Shown here one piece after another: positions 1 to 13,026 of a DNA stretch of 64,000 nucleotides (within the stretch, counting starts at the first letter, position 1; each line of letters starts with the position of its first letter). The notes below the pieces were generated by a model. The model did not search any database, was not told the DNA's origin, and saw only the letters and a program-made list of their open reading frames with translations. The position numbers and the translations under genes were made by a program. Location: assembly GCA_025617745.1 (NCBI GenBank), contig CM046856.1, forward strand, positions 48,147,580 to 48,211,579, read 5' to 3'. This stretch comes from Heliocidaris erythrogramma. Its lineage: Eukaryota > Echinodermata > Echinoidea > Camarodonta > Echinometridae.

Positions 1-1375
1 GGTTTTGAATACTTTTTATAAAAAGTCTTCTGTAAATGAACTTTTATGATAAAAAATCAATTTTTAGAATGTTTTACAAAATATAAAAGCAGTTTTCTTT
101 ATTTCGGTATAATTTGTATATGCATATTTTTTTAAATCGGATTCTGTTTATTTGTTATGCATTAAGAAAACATTGATGCCTAAATAATAATAATAATGAT
201 TATAATAATAATTGTTTTTACAGTAAACTGATCAGAGCGCTGATACCAACAACAAAATAAGTGAACAAATTGTGGGAGTAAGTGATTGGCAAATGAAGAA
301 ATCACTTTTTATAGCTTGAATTTTCCAAGGATCATTTCAAATAGCCAATGACTTTATCATCATCTTTTTCTTCTCTTTGAATGTCTTTTTTGTTTAGCCT
401 GCAGCAATATCATATTAATGAAAACAAGTTAATTCACATTTACTGGATAATCATAGGAATGTTCTGCTGTATTTTCTTTTACAACTGTATACTTGATCCC
501 AAATGAGACTCTGGATCTATTATCTCCAGTCAGGGAAATGGGTGATTGAATTTGAGATGTAAGATTATCATTTCATCTAATCAAGCCAGAAAATAGCATG
601 AGTCAACACAATTTTGTGATGGGTGGTGTTGAGTGTTAACAGCATAAACTGGAGAAAGAGGTCACTGCATGTACGTGTACAACTTAGAACCTTTTACTTT
701 GGGAGTTGATATTTTGCTGAAGATGTGATGAAATAGGATTTGTTAAAATATTAATGATGATGCATGCTATAGATCCAGTGTAGAGTTCTAGTAGTCATGG
801 CAGAGTACTGCTAACTTCCTTTGGAAACAAAGTATTTCTCTCTTTAATTTAGACTTTGATAAGAAAAATTCTTATTCAGGTGATGATCCAAGTTAAGTTG
901 TGCTTGTTAAAAGAATTTTTTTTTTTTGGGGGGGGGGTGGGGGTTTGGGAGCGGAATGGACACCTGGGTCAGCCACTTATGCAGTGTAATAAAAATTGAA
1001 ATTTTTGGAGTTACTTTGTTTGGTTTGCAATTAAGACTTCATTCTTTGATTTAAGTGCCACTGGCACTATAGTCTGTACGTTAGTGGTTATTACTTGATA
1101 ATTTCATGTAGCTTATGCGTGAGAGAGAATGATTGCCCCAAGAAGTAGCTAATTACGTTACAAGGAAACCCGTGTTTTGATTTTTAGAAATCTGAAACTA
1201 TTTCTGGCTACTTCAGTCATCCCATGCTGAGTCATAATACTCAGCTAAGTATGATGTTGACTTGTTTTCAGTATACATTGGCTTTATTTCAAAGATTCAT
1301 GGGATGCATAGATCATTTTGGTCACCATTTGAAGTGGAGAAAGTATGCTTTATGATTATTACCTCTAAATAGGAG
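1..1375. other. AT-rich noncoding stretch
   Basis: No exon or repeat family was recognised. The only feature is a poly-T to poly-G run at about 915-946. Confidence 0.5.
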
Positions 1376-1530
1376 TAGAAGTAGTATAGATGGTAGTAAT
1401 AGCGGTCGCAGCAGCTGTTATAGTAGTAGCAGTAATAGTATGTAGTATATATCTAAGTACGGTAGTAACAGATGTATATGTAGTAGTAGTAGTAGTTGTT
1501 GCTGTTGTAGTAATAATAATACTCTTTGTA
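1376..1530. repeat. Degenerate TAG/TAA triplet repeat
   Basis: Interrupted GTA/TAG triplets, most regular at 1480-1525. Open frames across it are low complexity and not genes. Confidence 0.8.
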
Positions 1531-1611
1531 GCAGTGGTACATATATCATACAAATACATGTACCACAACAGAAGTGGCATTGGGAAAAATATATTGCATC
1601 GGGGGGTACTC

Positions 1612-1998
1612 ATTTTTCGTTTTCCGAAGGCTCATAATTGCGAAGGTTCATAATTCCGACATACAAAGTTCCCATCAAAGGGGGTTCATAATTCCGAAAA
1701 TGAAATAGGGTTCATTATTTTGTCTGAGCATTTGATTAATTTCTTTGAAGGTTTGTAATTCCGAAAATGGAATAGGGTTCATAATTCCAAAAATGAAAAA
1801 GAGTTCATATTTCGGAAGGTTCGTAATTCCAAAAATGCAACAGAGTCCTACATAAGTTTTTAGGAATTACAAACCTTCGGAAAACTAATCCTTTTTCATT
1901 TTCAGCATTATATGAACCTTCGGAATTACGAACCGTCAGAGTAACGAACCTTCAGAAAAACAAACCTTCAAAATTATGAACCTTCAGAAAAACAACAT
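1612..1998. repeat. Inverted cluster of GGTTCATAATTCCGAA motifs
   Basis: From 1612 to about 1845 variants of AAGGTTCATAATTCCGAA recur at 25-60 bp spacing. From 1863 to 1998 the reverse complement (TTCGGAATTACGAACCTT and variants) recurs. The two arms face each other around 1855, so the whole could fold into one imperfect hairpin of about 390 bases. No coding capacity. Confidence 0.8.
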
Positions 1999-2955
1999 GC
2001 AACCATTGCATCCCAGGTGCATATGAGACAATCTGAGAAACTTGCAAACAACATACTATACGTATTACCTGCTGATTGAGATTTAGAACGGTGCCACATC
2101 AAGGATATTACTTTACTACCATGCATCTGATTCTCAGCAGACAAGTAAAACAGCATATTATGAGCTCCTTGCAAATTCATGACTCAACTTCTTGTAATGC
2201 AGAATTTTCCATTCGAAAAAGATCTAAAACATATGGCATGAACAAATTTATACTAAAAATTAAGTATCACAACTTGTCTAATTTAATTATACCCAGAATT
2301 GGTTGCAATTTCTTGGTAACCTGATTATAGTCATAGTGCTTAATTCAATTTATCAGTTTATGGTTAGGAAGTGGTCTTGTCACCTTGGCAACCATTTGAA
2401 TACAATTACAAAAAATGAGGCCATGTCAATAAGTTTCTTGAAAAAGAGATATGACAGAAACTACAGCTTGCTATTCATTTGTAGAGGGATGGACATATGA
2501 TGGTGGCAGAGAGGAAAAACACACTCTGATCTCATATCCTAAATTTCCGATACATCGGGGCAAAAAATCTAAAGCATGTGATGTTGGTCACCTGGAAGGT
2601 ATTGGTCAGTTATTGGTCCGTAATGAAAATGGAATGACCATTCTCATTGACGTAAATATGGATTCAACCTTTAAGGTTTCATTCAGTTTTTCTACTGCTA
2701 CAGTGTTATCCAGGTCACAGTAACACATTATGATTTTTTTTTACTTTGAATAGGCTTATGCTCTTTATCTGCTTAGAGCCTGAAGGACTTTAAATCTTTG
2801 TAAAAGTCTGTATAATTTAACCCCCTTCTGGCTGTCATCTGACGATATTGTATCAGTTGCATTAATTTAGTTCATCCCCCGGAATAAGAAAATTCAATTG
2901 ACAGACATCGATTTCCATAATTATATAATATGTACAGACATAAAATATAGTATAT
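1999..2955. other. Noncoding; no feature recognised
   Basis: AT-rich. Short open frames here match nothing. The stretch around 2600 (GGTATTGGTCAGTTATTGG) resembles 4030-4060, suggesting an old dispersed repeat. Confidence 0.4.
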
Positions 2956-3130
2956 CAGGGGGGTGTTTCATAAAGCTGTTCGTAAAGTTACGAATGACTT
3001 TACGAACGACTGGAACATGTTCTTGGGTGCTATACTAATCTGATTCTCAATCATTTAGCACAAGAACTGATCACCAGTCGTGGGTAAAGTCGTGCGTAAC
3101 TTACGAACAGCTTTATGAAACACCCCCCTG
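2956..3130. mobile_element. MITE-like palindrome, CAGGGGGGTGTTTCATAAAG termini
   Basis: The ends are inverted repeats (CAGGGGGGTGTTTCATAAAG at left, its complement at 3111-3130) and the inner arms (TTCGTAAAGTTACGAA) continue the pairing. Size 175 bp with no frame. Related ends (GTTTCATxAA) occur at 21038-21185 and 31208-31330. Confidence 0.85.
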
Positions 3131-3412
3131 GACTGAATGAATGGTATCAAACTATTTTAAAAATAGGTATATATAATTTCACATACAGTTTGGTAAACCG
3201 CCTTGAAAAACTGCTGCAGCAACATTAAAATTTTATTCACATTTTTTCAAATTTCTTAATTGTATTACAAAGAAGGCATGCTCAGGGACCTAATGTTTGT
3301 TTTATTGCATGTGATTATATTTTTCCACCTTCATCTGCCATTCATGTACACATTGTTTTTTTATTTTGCAGTTTGGGTTTTTTTAGGCAGTTTACTTTGT
3401 CATGCTTGAACG

Positions 3413-3838
3413 TTAAAGGGAAAGTCCACCCTGATATAAAGTTGATTTTAAAAGAAGAAAAAAAAAGAATCAGATCAATGAAAGTTTGAGCAAAATCCGC
3501 AAAGAAAATCTCAAGAAAATAATATTATTCAATACACCCCAGATATAATTATTGCACATTATGCTTTACACAAAACCTGTATGAAACGAATATATTCCTT
3601 CATCAGCAACTAAGAAAATGAACTTTTATGAAATTTTCTGTAGTATGTGAGCAAGTGGGAGAGAAGCTCGCAAGATACGTCATGGATTTGCCAATTTCTC
3701 TTTGATTGATTACAACTTCAAAAATTCATAACTTTCTTATTTCTTGTGGGATTTTGCACCAACTTTCATCAATCTGTTCCTCTCATTTTTCTGTTTTTAT
3801 TAAAATCAACTAAATTCCAGGTTGGACTTCCCCTTTAA
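3413..3838. mobile_element. MITE with TTAA ends, TTAAAGGGAAAGTCCACC
   Basis: Left end TTAAAGGGAAAGTCCACC and right end GGTTGGACTTCCCCTTTAA are inverted repeats, and the subterminal AGTTGATTTTA / TAAAATCAACT pair extends them. Size 426 bp with no frame. A TTAA at each edge suggests a TTAA target, as for piggyBac-type elements (inference). A partial copy lies at 45050-45175. Confidence 0.85.
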
Positions 3839-6340
3839 GGCTTGATAATTGATGCACCAGATGGAATAAATATTGGTTCCTAGTAAATATGGGTCCGTGT
3901 TCTTGCGATTGATATAAGAGAATGAATACTATCAGTTGGAGGAATATGGATTCTTATCTCATATATTGAATTTCCTATACTTCCTAGAACGCTTAGCATG
4001 TGACTGGCTAGCTGACAGATCACATCTGGAGATGATTGGTCAGTTATTGGTCACTTATTTGCCTGATCACTGACCAATCTCAATTATTTTAAAGAAAATG
4101 GTTTCTATACTATAAAATTGGTCTATATATATAGAGAAAAGTCTATATATATATATATAGAAAAGGGATGTGATCAGAGAAAATCAGTGCTGAAGACTCA
4201 TTACTATAAATCAGTGACCAATACAGATATCCAATGCCTTTTCTACATAGACAAATTTCATAGTTATAGGCCTTTAGTTATCGTTATTGTCATCGGTGAT
4301 ATGTGACCGACTGTTTATCCCATACTGTTTTTTAATGCTTTCTTGTGGAATAAGTTCTGCCCCTATAAAGAGGAAGTTATTAAAAACCAGACTAAATCAT
4401 TAAATATAGAAGAACTGGAAACGAAATGTAATAAGTCTTTTTAAATAGGGAAGATACATGCAAAAAAGAACATTAATCAACTTGGACTAGACTAGTATGT
4501 GAACCTGATGAAATCACCTGTTCATGCCATTTGTGGTTCTAGGAAACATATGTCCATGCTCTTCCAGCAGAGTTTAGAATTTACTAGAACAGAAACTGCT
4601 GACACACATGGATCTTAAAGCTCATGTACAGTTTTGGTAGCAAAAAGGAAATTGGAAAGAAAAAGTTTTAAACATAGTCGCATGTTATTTTCCATGTATC
4701 AAAAGATGTTTGTATGAGATCATGTGGTATTCCATCAATGATTTCCAATGAATTTTGCTTGTAAATATATGTAGGGAATGCTAGATCATGGCAATATACT
4801 GCTCTACGCTAGGACCTTTCCACCCCAATGGGTCGGCCCCGGACAACAATCGCGAGGCTCCGCAATGAGATAGCATGTGTGTCACTGTGTGTAGATTTTG
4901 AACGCGTGTAGGCCTAAGCATGGTGTATGGTGCACGCTGAAGTTGTTGGGAGTTTATATCCCTGACCCGGCACCTAAATTATTTTTTGCCTCTCATTTGT
5001 TTAGGATGTGATATATTCACAGCATCTTTGTATTGTTAGTATCTTGCTATTTATGAACAAAAATCCAATAAATCTGACATAAAGTGTTTGAGGGCTTACC
5101 AAAACTAAGCATTACCTTTAATATAAGGAACCAAAAGTGAACATGATTTTGACGTCACGTGAAGTGACTTTTTCCAACCTCGAACTATTAGAAGAACAAC
5201 AAGTACTTTTCAAGCCAAATAAGGAAAGGGCGAGGACAGGATTAAACATGAATCACAAATTATCATGTGCAGTTCATGGAGTATAACATAGACTCCATGA
5301 TAATGAAAGGAAATGTTACATTATAGGGCAAGTTCACACTTATCATATCCATACCAGTGTAAATTATGATCAGGAGCAGAGATTAATTTCCCTGTAGAAA
5401 AAAAAACAGGTTTTGAAAAAAAAAGGCATCAAATTTCTGTGCAGGAATCTCGTATCCATAACAAAAATTATTTTTTACACTACTCCATTTAACCTATATC
5501 ACACAAAAAGGGGAACTTTTTTTCTTCTCTGTTTCAGCTTATCTGGTATTGCAGTCATGGCTGACATTATGAATGACATTGTCTGCTGCATTTCAAAAGG
5601 GTAACAACTTTGTATGTGTTTACCCTCTCCTTGCTCTCAGCAGATAATTTTATAAGGCGGGGACTTAAAATTGAACAGGTACTAAAGACGAAAGACAAGT
5701 AACCTTTATCTTCATTCATATTTGTTTCCATTTATAGTTGTTCTGTAACATTGTTTGGTGTTTTCCAAGTCTTCGTAGGCACAATTTGAAACAGTTTTAT
5801 TTTCCGCGGGGATCCACAAATTACAAGCACTGTGGATCCCCCACATTTCTTCAGAAATTAAGAATTTCTTTTAATAATTCATAATTTATTTATATGTACA
5901 TATCAAGAAAAAATGAATTTGTACATTATTTTTCATATTTTCAGCAATAATATCTGTAAGTAATGCCATTGTCTTTTCTTTCTGTTGGAAATGAAATCAA
6001 TATGAATTTGAAAATTGAAAATTTGACATGACTTGTCATATATTACCATGTATTCTTAATTTTTATATGATTTTTGAATATATAAAAAAACATGTGTGGT
6101 ACTTTGCTATAAGTTTGGAATTATATTTTACTGAAGACATTTTTAGATACATTATGTATGGTTATGTCTTCATTTTTATTCCACCACACATTCCTCCTGC
6201 CTTGTGGTCAACTCTACCAGACTGATAAAAACAAAACCTTTATCATACAAATAATGTTTGATATCAAAGAATCGCAGATGGCGGTTTTACGATACTGTCT
6301 GCTCTATTATTTTTCACATTGTCAGATATCATATTGTGTT
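3839..6340. other. AT-rich noncoding stretch
   Basis: No exon recognised. It holds a short TA run (4143-4161) and a small perfect hairpin at 5809-5841 with arms GGGGATCCACA and TGTGGATCCCC. Nothing else stands out. Confidence 0.5.
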
Positions 6341-6412
6341 TTGAGAGGCAGAAAGGCATTAACTCTGCACTACATGTATATGATAGTGAGTTAACACCCT
6401 GCTGGCTCTCAA
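6341..6412. repeat. Short hairpin element, GCCAGAAGGGCGTTAACTC family, copy 1
   Basis: Left arm TTGAGAGGCAGAAAGGCATT and right arm starting GAGTTAACACCCTGCTGGCT pair over about 25 bp with a 22-base loop. See the family finding. Confidence 0.8.
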
Positions 6413-6676
6413 CACCAGATTTACCTCTTTCTCATAAGCTATATCCTCTCAGCTTTATTTTCTTTTCTCTCTTTCCCTCTATAATTACCCCATGGTCCTC
6501 TTCAATTTCCTTTGCTGGTTGATCAAATCAAGGAGTTATCACAGTTCTGTCATAATTCCTTGGTTGAATGAGTTGCATATTGTATTGTATCAGTCAACAA
6601 TTTTTTGTTCTTTTTTAAAAAACAAATAGAGATGCAATAGAACTTATGATGCAGATGTGTCCTTGGAAAATAATTG

Positions 6677-6750
6677 TCTGTTGAGAAGCCAGAAGGGCAT
6701 TAACTCTGTGTTAAAGTACATGAATTAATGTCCTTTTGGCTCTAAACAGA
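6677..6750. repeat. Short hairpin element, same family, copy 2
   Basis: Arms TCTGTTGAGAAGCCAGAAGG and CCTTTTGGCTCTAAACAGA pair; the loop is about 20 bases. Confidence 0.8.
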
Positions 6751-7875
6751 GAATATATGATGGAGCTGAAGGGGGTTCTGAAAGCCATCACACAAATGAA
6801 AAGAAGAAAAAACTTCTTGGAAAGAGCAATATGGCAATAAAAGAAAACTCCTCATGAAAACACTTCTTATTACTTTAATAGTTGTCATGCACTGAAATAT
6901 TGAACATTTAAATTCCACTGTGTATTAATAGAAGCCCTCCCCTACAGAATGGTATTTTTGTCTCTCCTTCAAGTGATATTTGAAGGTATACATCACTTAA
7001 ACAAATTGTGTAATTATGTGAATGGAAATATTATTGAGCTAAAGACAGGAGAAATTGATTTTCTTTGAAGGGAGATAAAGATTTTTAGGAAGAGAAGAAA
7101 ATGGGGAAAAGAGAAAGAGAAAAGATGAGTAGCTGAAGTGTGTATTCAGGTGAGTTACATATGTTAAAAAGAAATCAACCAACAGTAATTAATTTTATTC
7201 TATTGCATAAACTTATTGAGACATGATAAAGGGTTTTCTTAGGACTTCCCAAAACTTGAAATTGCCTGTAGCAAGTTAGCCATCCTGAATTTCATTTTGT
7301 TTTGGTCTGGAATTGTGATCTCCATGCTGAAAGCACAGAAAATTTAAAATCTTCATATATATAATGAATGCCCCACGAAAGTGTAATTTTTATGCTGTTA
7401 GTACTATTTACTTTGACCAGGATGCAATGGTTGACTTGAAGTTCAGTGAAGCTCTATCAAAGACTTAATGAGCTGTGGTGTAATTTTCAATTCATTACAC
7501 CTCATACTTGCTTTCAGCAATATCTAATAGAGCACTCCATTTTTTTTTCTTTCTGTCTTTTTCTTACCCTCTCCCTCTCCCTCTCTGTTTCTCTGACACA
7601 TGCTCAGGTGACAATTTTCTCTCTCAATTTTCTCTTTTCCCTTTCTCTTTATCCTAATAGTCCAAATATATAATTTGTTCTTTTAATTTCCCAACACATT
7701 TTATATTTATGTAGTTTTGCCTCTATCAGCTATATTTCATACATACTGTATGTATTTCATCTGTATCATCTTTTTCTCTTCAATGAATCTGCCAGAAAAT
7801 GGTCTTGCAAAGGCTTCATATTCTGGTCTGTGAAGCATTCTTTCTTTTCACACATGTTCATTTTTATGGTATGCT
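6751..7875. other. Noncoding; no feature recognised
   Basis: AT-rich, with pyrimidine-rich patches near 7540-7650. No exon or clear repeat seen. Confidence 0.4.
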
Positions 7876-8270
7876 TTGCTCTTCTCTTCTCTGTTCATTC
7901 TCTTCTCTTCTCTTCTCTTTTCATTCTCTTTTCTTCTCTTCTCTTTTCATTCTCTTTTCTTCTCTTCTCTTTTCATTCTCTTTTCTTCTCTTCTCTTCTC
8001 TTCTCTTTTCATTCTCTTCTCTTCTCTTCTCTTTTCATTCTCTTTTCATTCTCTTTTCTTCTCTTCTCTTTTCATTCTCTTCTCTTCTATCCTCCTCTCT
8101 TCTTCTTTTCTCTTCTCTTCTCGTCAGCTCTCTTCATCTCTCCTTTTCTCTTCTCTTCATTCTCTTCTCTTCTCTTCTCTTCTCCCTCTCTTTCTTCTCT
8201 TCCCTTCTCCCTCTCTCTCTCTTCTCTTCCCTTCTCTTCTCTTCTCTTCTCTTCTCTACTCTCTCTCAAA
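7876..8270. repeat. TTCTC/TTTTCATTC pyrimidine satellite
   Basis: About 395 bases of TCTCT and TTCTC units with an inner higher-order unit containing TTTTCATTCTC. The long Phe/Ser/Leu frames across it are an artefact of the repeat. Confidence 0.95.
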
Positions 8271-10349
8271 CTCTTTCTCTTACCATCAGTATTTATCTCC
8301 CCCTTCTATATACCCATTATGCATTATGGAAAATGCATGAATATTTTCAATTTGATTTGATGTAATTGATACAAGCGTATGAAATAACAATGTGTGGGAC
8401 CACAAGTAATGCAATGGAATATGAAATCAGGAACAACCTCTACTCGTTCTTTTCGTCTATCCTTTCACCTGTGACTATACCAGGTCCCTAATCCTTCTTT
8501 AGGAAATAATGCATTCCAGGGACTTCTCTGAAAAGCACAGCTTTGCTCTTGCAAAGTCCATCTGTCCATGGTCTAACCAGGGAAATATCCTCAATAGCAA
8601 GGATGGTGTCTAGCGCCATCTACTGGCTGAAACATTATAACAATTCCACCTGGATTCAGCCCTGCTACCACCAATGTTTCATTTATTTATTTCAACTATA
8701 CATGTAGGTTGGATTTTCTTACTGGATGAGCAGTGGTGGCAAGAAGAGTAAACAAGTATGCTTTTTTCTTTTAAAGATGAACAATGATATTGGGTCAAAG
8801 TCAGACAGTGAGGGTGTGTGTAAATGGTTTAGGTTTCTTCAAGAAACTCTCTGACAACCAAACCTTTATGATAAGTTGAGTTGTGTAATTTAATCCCCCC
8901 CCCCCCAAAAAAAAAAAAAAAAAAAAAAAAAGAAAAAGAAATAGGATAGTGGAAGTTCAATAAAAAAGTACAAAAAATAGGAAAGTTAAAAATGTTATAA
9001 AGATATATGTGAATCTCAGAACAGTAACTGATTATGACATAATCAGGGACAAGTCTCCCAGTACACTAAAATATTCTGAATTTCCATTTTTCTCCTATTT
9101 AACTTTTCCAAGTGGCTATATACATGGATGTTTTGGATGGCATGATCAATGAAAAGGAAATTCTGCTTTGCTATAATTAAGTTAGAAAAATCATATCTGA
9201 GTCAATTTGTGTGTCAGAACAAATGAGAGAATTGTCTGCCTCTACATCACAATACCATTTCAGTTCGCTAATTTGAGATTCCCGGTATGTTTAGTGATAT
9301 CAGCTTTCAAAAATTCATAACTTTCCTATCATTTACCAGATTTTGTTCAAGAAATCAGTATCCATAGCAACAAGGTACATGTAAGTGGCACACAATTTAG
9401 GATCTTTGAAAACATTACAAAATCATATTCATATGGAACTTAAGAAGAAGCAGAAAAATCTTGATTTAATTTAAGGGCTCGATTGGTTTCAAAGTATCAC
9501 AAGCGTTGTCTGAATTCGTCAGACTAGGCCCTCCCTGTCACAGTGCCTAGTTTGCAGCCTGAAACCCTTGTTAATCGTAATGCATGACAGAGAGTCTGAA
9601 CTGTGAGACTATACACTTCATATACTTTACTGTACTTTACTGTAATTCATTGTTATTTACACTGCCAGCGACTGATAAAGTTAGGCTAGGCTCAAGGCTC
9701 TTTTGAATTTTGTTAAGCGTCTAGGAGTCTGGGCCTGTAGACTATACAACGCCTTGACCTTAGTGCCTATCCAGCTGGGGAGAAACCCACAATAAGCACA
9801 TGTCTGTTATTTGTATCAATTTACCTGTTCCTAAGAAATATATGTATACACCAGTAATTCATAATTTTCACAATACATGTATACTTCTGCGCGGGAGAGA
9901 TGCACGCCCGTACACAATATGGAGTCACCATTCATGCATGCTTGTGTTTGTTTAAACTGATGGATCAATGATGGCTGAGGAATATGTTATTGGGTGATAA
10001 ACATTTATGAGGTGTCTTGAAGGAAATTGGAAAACGGCCAGCAAAATAGTGAATGAATTGCTTGCAATATATAGTTTCACTTTCTGACCGACTTGGTGGA
10101 GATGGATGACGTTGTGTAGTAAGTTAGGCATTGTATGTTGTTTCTTTGTGGTAGGGTAATATGGATTAGTTGCACGCTATCATTTGGTGAGTGAGGCAGT
10201 GCTGAGCAAGTAGCCATTTTATGCTTCTAACTAAGCACTGCTTGAGCTATACGTGTATATTCTCTTATATTATCCCTTATGTCATATCTGATTATCCCTC
10301 GGCCTTGGTTTTTGTCTCAAGATTAAATTGTTATCTCTGATTGTCTGAC
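8271..10349. other. Noncoding stretch
   Basis: Contains a poly-C to poly-A run at 8896-8931. The stretch near 9310 (TTTCAAAAATTCATAACTTTC) resembles the interior of the 3413-3838 element, so part is old repeat. The stretch 9495-9620 resembles parts of 21300-21560 and 23300-23660 (repeated SINE-like or gene-like text such as CCAGGGTTTGTGCCTG), without a clear class. No exon recognised. Confidence 0.4.
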
Positions 10350-10456
10350 TCTCACTCTCTCTCTCTCTATGACTATCTCTCTCTTTATGACTATCTCTCT
10401 CTTTATCTCTCTCTCTATCTCTCTCTCCATCTCTCTGTCTCTCTGTCCCTCTCTCT
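10350..10456. repeat. CT dinucleotide repeat with TATGA interruptions
   Basis: Imperfect (CT)n broken by TATGACTAT units. Confidence 0.9.
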
Positions 10457-11200
10457 TTTCTGTTCCAAAACATGCATGTAATACAGTGAGTTTTATCTGA
10501 GCAGTGTTTACACTTGCTTGTATGTACATGTACCAAGATTGCACTGTTGTTGAAATACTGATTAGGGTCTTTATATCGAAGACTACTTGCCCATAAATAT
10601 TGCTAGATATAGATGGGGCAATGATTTATAACTTGTGTATTTTGCTGGAGAGTGTCTGGACTCTTTCCAGAGAAAGTAATACGAAAACTCTCTTCTGCAA
10701 TTATAGGCTATGCATGCAGAGACGAAACGGAAAGAGCTTTACGTTTTTTTCCCACTCATCATATCCAATCCATGTAGACTCTAGTGTGACTGTACTTTTT
10801 GTCTCTATAATTTCACAGCAGATTGAGATTTCACTCAAAGTTCTTGTTATTCAGCTAGGCAAGGTGTCTATTTGCCCACATTTGTCTATGTCAAACTGGG
10901 GGGAGGGGGGGGGGCACTCAGTATATAGTGTGCGGTGGGTATGTACCGCCCAGAAGACCCCCATTTTTACACTCAAATTTCGGTTACAAAGCATACCATA
11001 TTTTCTTGCTGAGAAAAGAAGAGAGAAAACCATTCCAAAGCACCGCTTTTTTTTTTCATTCCGTCGTTGCGGCCGTTCTGGCCTGCCCCGCCCCAGCCCG
11101 TTTCAAAGACACCATAGACTTGCCATGACACACAGCGTATTTAGCGAATGAGAGCTTGTGTGTGGGAACCAGGGTAGCATTTCATCAAACGGTCTTATGG

Positions 11201-11370
11201 GGTGTTGCAAGAAAGTTGCGATTGATTGCAAGTTGCAACTGATCGGTACTGACCAATCAAAATCATTGTTGCAAGCGCATCTTCTTGAATGGGCAGACCC
11301 TGAACCATTCAGAATGGTTGTTCTAATTTGCTTTACAATTTGCAATTGATTGCAACTTTCTTGCAACACC
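11201..11370. mobile_element. MITE-like palindrome, GGTGTTGCAAGAAAGTTGC termini
   Basis: The first 30 bases pair with the last 30 (GCAACTTTCTTGCAACACC at the right). The middle holds the text ACTGACCAATCAAAA. No frame. Confidence 0.85.
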
Positions 11371-11381
11371 ATTAGGTGTGG

Positions 11382-11449
11382 GTTCGCCGACATCCCATTG
11401 AAATGCATGTATTAAAATTAACATGCGTTTCAATGGGATGTCGGCGAAC
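11382..11449. repeat. 29-bp arm hairpin
   Basis: Arms 11382-11410 and 11421-11449 pair at 28 of 29 positions (left arm begins GTTCGCCGACATCCCATTG) with a 10-base loop ATTAAAATTA. Confidence 0.9.
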
Positions 11450-11738
11450 TTGTAAAATGCCCAGTTGCGTAGCATATTTATATTGTAATCCAGTTCCAAA
11501 GAGCCCCATTTTCAAAAATGTTAATTGTTTCAGAAGACCATACTTTATCATAATACGCTCGTTCTGAAGCCCCTTTTTTTTTTTGTCTTGCTGGTGGCAC
11601 ATACCCACCACTTTTTGGGTTGAGTGCCCTGTGAAAACCATTTACCATGATCAAACATATTACCCAAACAGAAACAACACATGATCAAAGCTATGTGTGT
11701 CATTTCCTGCGTACAGATGCCCCATAGTTAAATCATTG

Positions 11739-11927
11739 ACCCAAATTCACGAAAGAGGTTTATCTAACCCATGTTTTAAACCTCTGTAAGCGTAGTACGT
11801 GCATGTCTTTATGTCCGATGGGAGGATAGTAATGTGCTTATAAATATACACTTATTTACACTTATTTTAGTCCACGGCGGAGGTTTAGACTATGGTTTAA
11901 GATGAATCTTTTTCATGAATTCGGTCC
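11739..11927. mobile_element. MITE-like element, ACCCAAATTCACGAAAG termini
   Basis: Left ACCCAAATTCACGAAAG and right TTTCATGAATTCGGTCC are imperfect inverted repeats, with an inner GTTTAAACC / GGTTTAA pairing. It has the same plan as 13027-13219. Confidence 0.65.
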
Positions 11928-12658
11928 ATTGAATACAGAATGAAAGAATATGTAATCTTTCTATCCCTTTATGCATTGATATATTATTTAAATGTTAAAC
12001 ACTGTTGAAAGTCGGTCCAGAGACTTTATTGGGAGCATGATGTGGTGACAAACTCGTGGAAATTCTTCAAAATCTTTGAAGTAATCCCAAATTCATCATG
12101 ATATATGATTTGACAGTTATTTGTAGTTATGTACTATTTTACTATAATAGTACAAATATAAATCTTGTTATTCAATAAGATAATCATTATTAATGGTTCC
12201 CTAGCAATTAATTGTTATTTTTTTATAAATTTCAGGTATTTTATTTTTCTAAATCATTCTCATTTGTGGAATTTCTTTGAAATACCCCCCCAAATTTATC
12301 ATAATATATACGATTTAGAGATATGATATTTGTATTATGGTACAAATATTTTTTCGTACAACGGCTTTCAAATAAACAGTTGTTTGGACTTTGTATGTGT
12401 TATAAAGACGAACATGATCAAACAGTAAAATAGGACTATTTAAAGTGACTTTAATCTTTAAAGGTGAGGGTAGCTGTCTGTAAATTTAATTTATAAACTG
12501 GCAGCAGCTGTATGTGCATTTATTGAACACTGATCAATACATGTTTGCTTTACTCAAGGTAATGTTTACATATTCAATAATGCATGTGCTACAACCTCCA
12601 AGGCATCATCAACCTGCCATCCGTCGACTAGCTAGAAGGGGTGGTGTCAAGCTCCATG
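11928..12658. other. AT-rich noncoding stretch
   Basis: Nothing recognised apart from two loosely similar segments near 12060-12160 and 12265-12360. Confidence 0.4.
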
Positions 12659-12899
12659 CACTATGAACATGGCAAACAAAGAAGCGGACAAAATATACAG
12701 CTCCTCATACAAAAGAACATCCCTTCATTGCTATTATGTAAAATATGTAGAACAGGTGTCGCATACATATTCACCTGTTCTACTTATTTTACATAATAGC
12801 AATGAAGGGATGTTCTTTTGTCTACCAGAACATTATTGCGGAGGGTACAATGAGGAGCTGTATATTTTGTCCGCTCTCTTTGTCATCGTGTTCATAGTG
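12659..12899. mobile_element. Palindromic MITE, CACTATGAACATG termini, copy 1
   Basis: Nearly the whole element is a long palindrome: CACTATGAACATG at the left, CGTGTTCATAGTG at the right, and an inner 60-bp arm containing AGAACATCCCTTCATTGC. A second copy lies at 56287-56553. Confidence 0.9.
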
Positions 12900-13026
12900 A
12901 TGATGCAGTTGTCCTGTAGATCTGTCTCGAAATAACTGTGCACAATTATTTCATTTTAAAATTTTCATTTTCAAGATTTTGTCAAATTCAGAAGGCCCTT
13001 CCATAACTCTCAGTGTTGACCATAAT

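Larger units (their letters stand above)
10911..11630. mobile_element. Inverted-repeat element with nested insertions
   Basis: Left end GGGCACTCA...GTGGGTATGTACCGCC and right end (complement) AGGGCACTCA...GTGGGTATGTGCCACC match over about 40 bp. Two other palindromic elements sit inside it (11201-11370 and 11382-11449). Open frames across it match nothing. Confidence 0.65.

Noticed and set aside
7799..8365. Open frames of 154-188 codons rich in Phe, Ser and Leu
   Set aside because: They are readings of the TTCTC satellite in three frames; no start context or domain.
10600..11151. 183-codon + strand open frame
   Set aside because: It overlaps the border of an inverted-repeat element, matches no family and has irregular composition.
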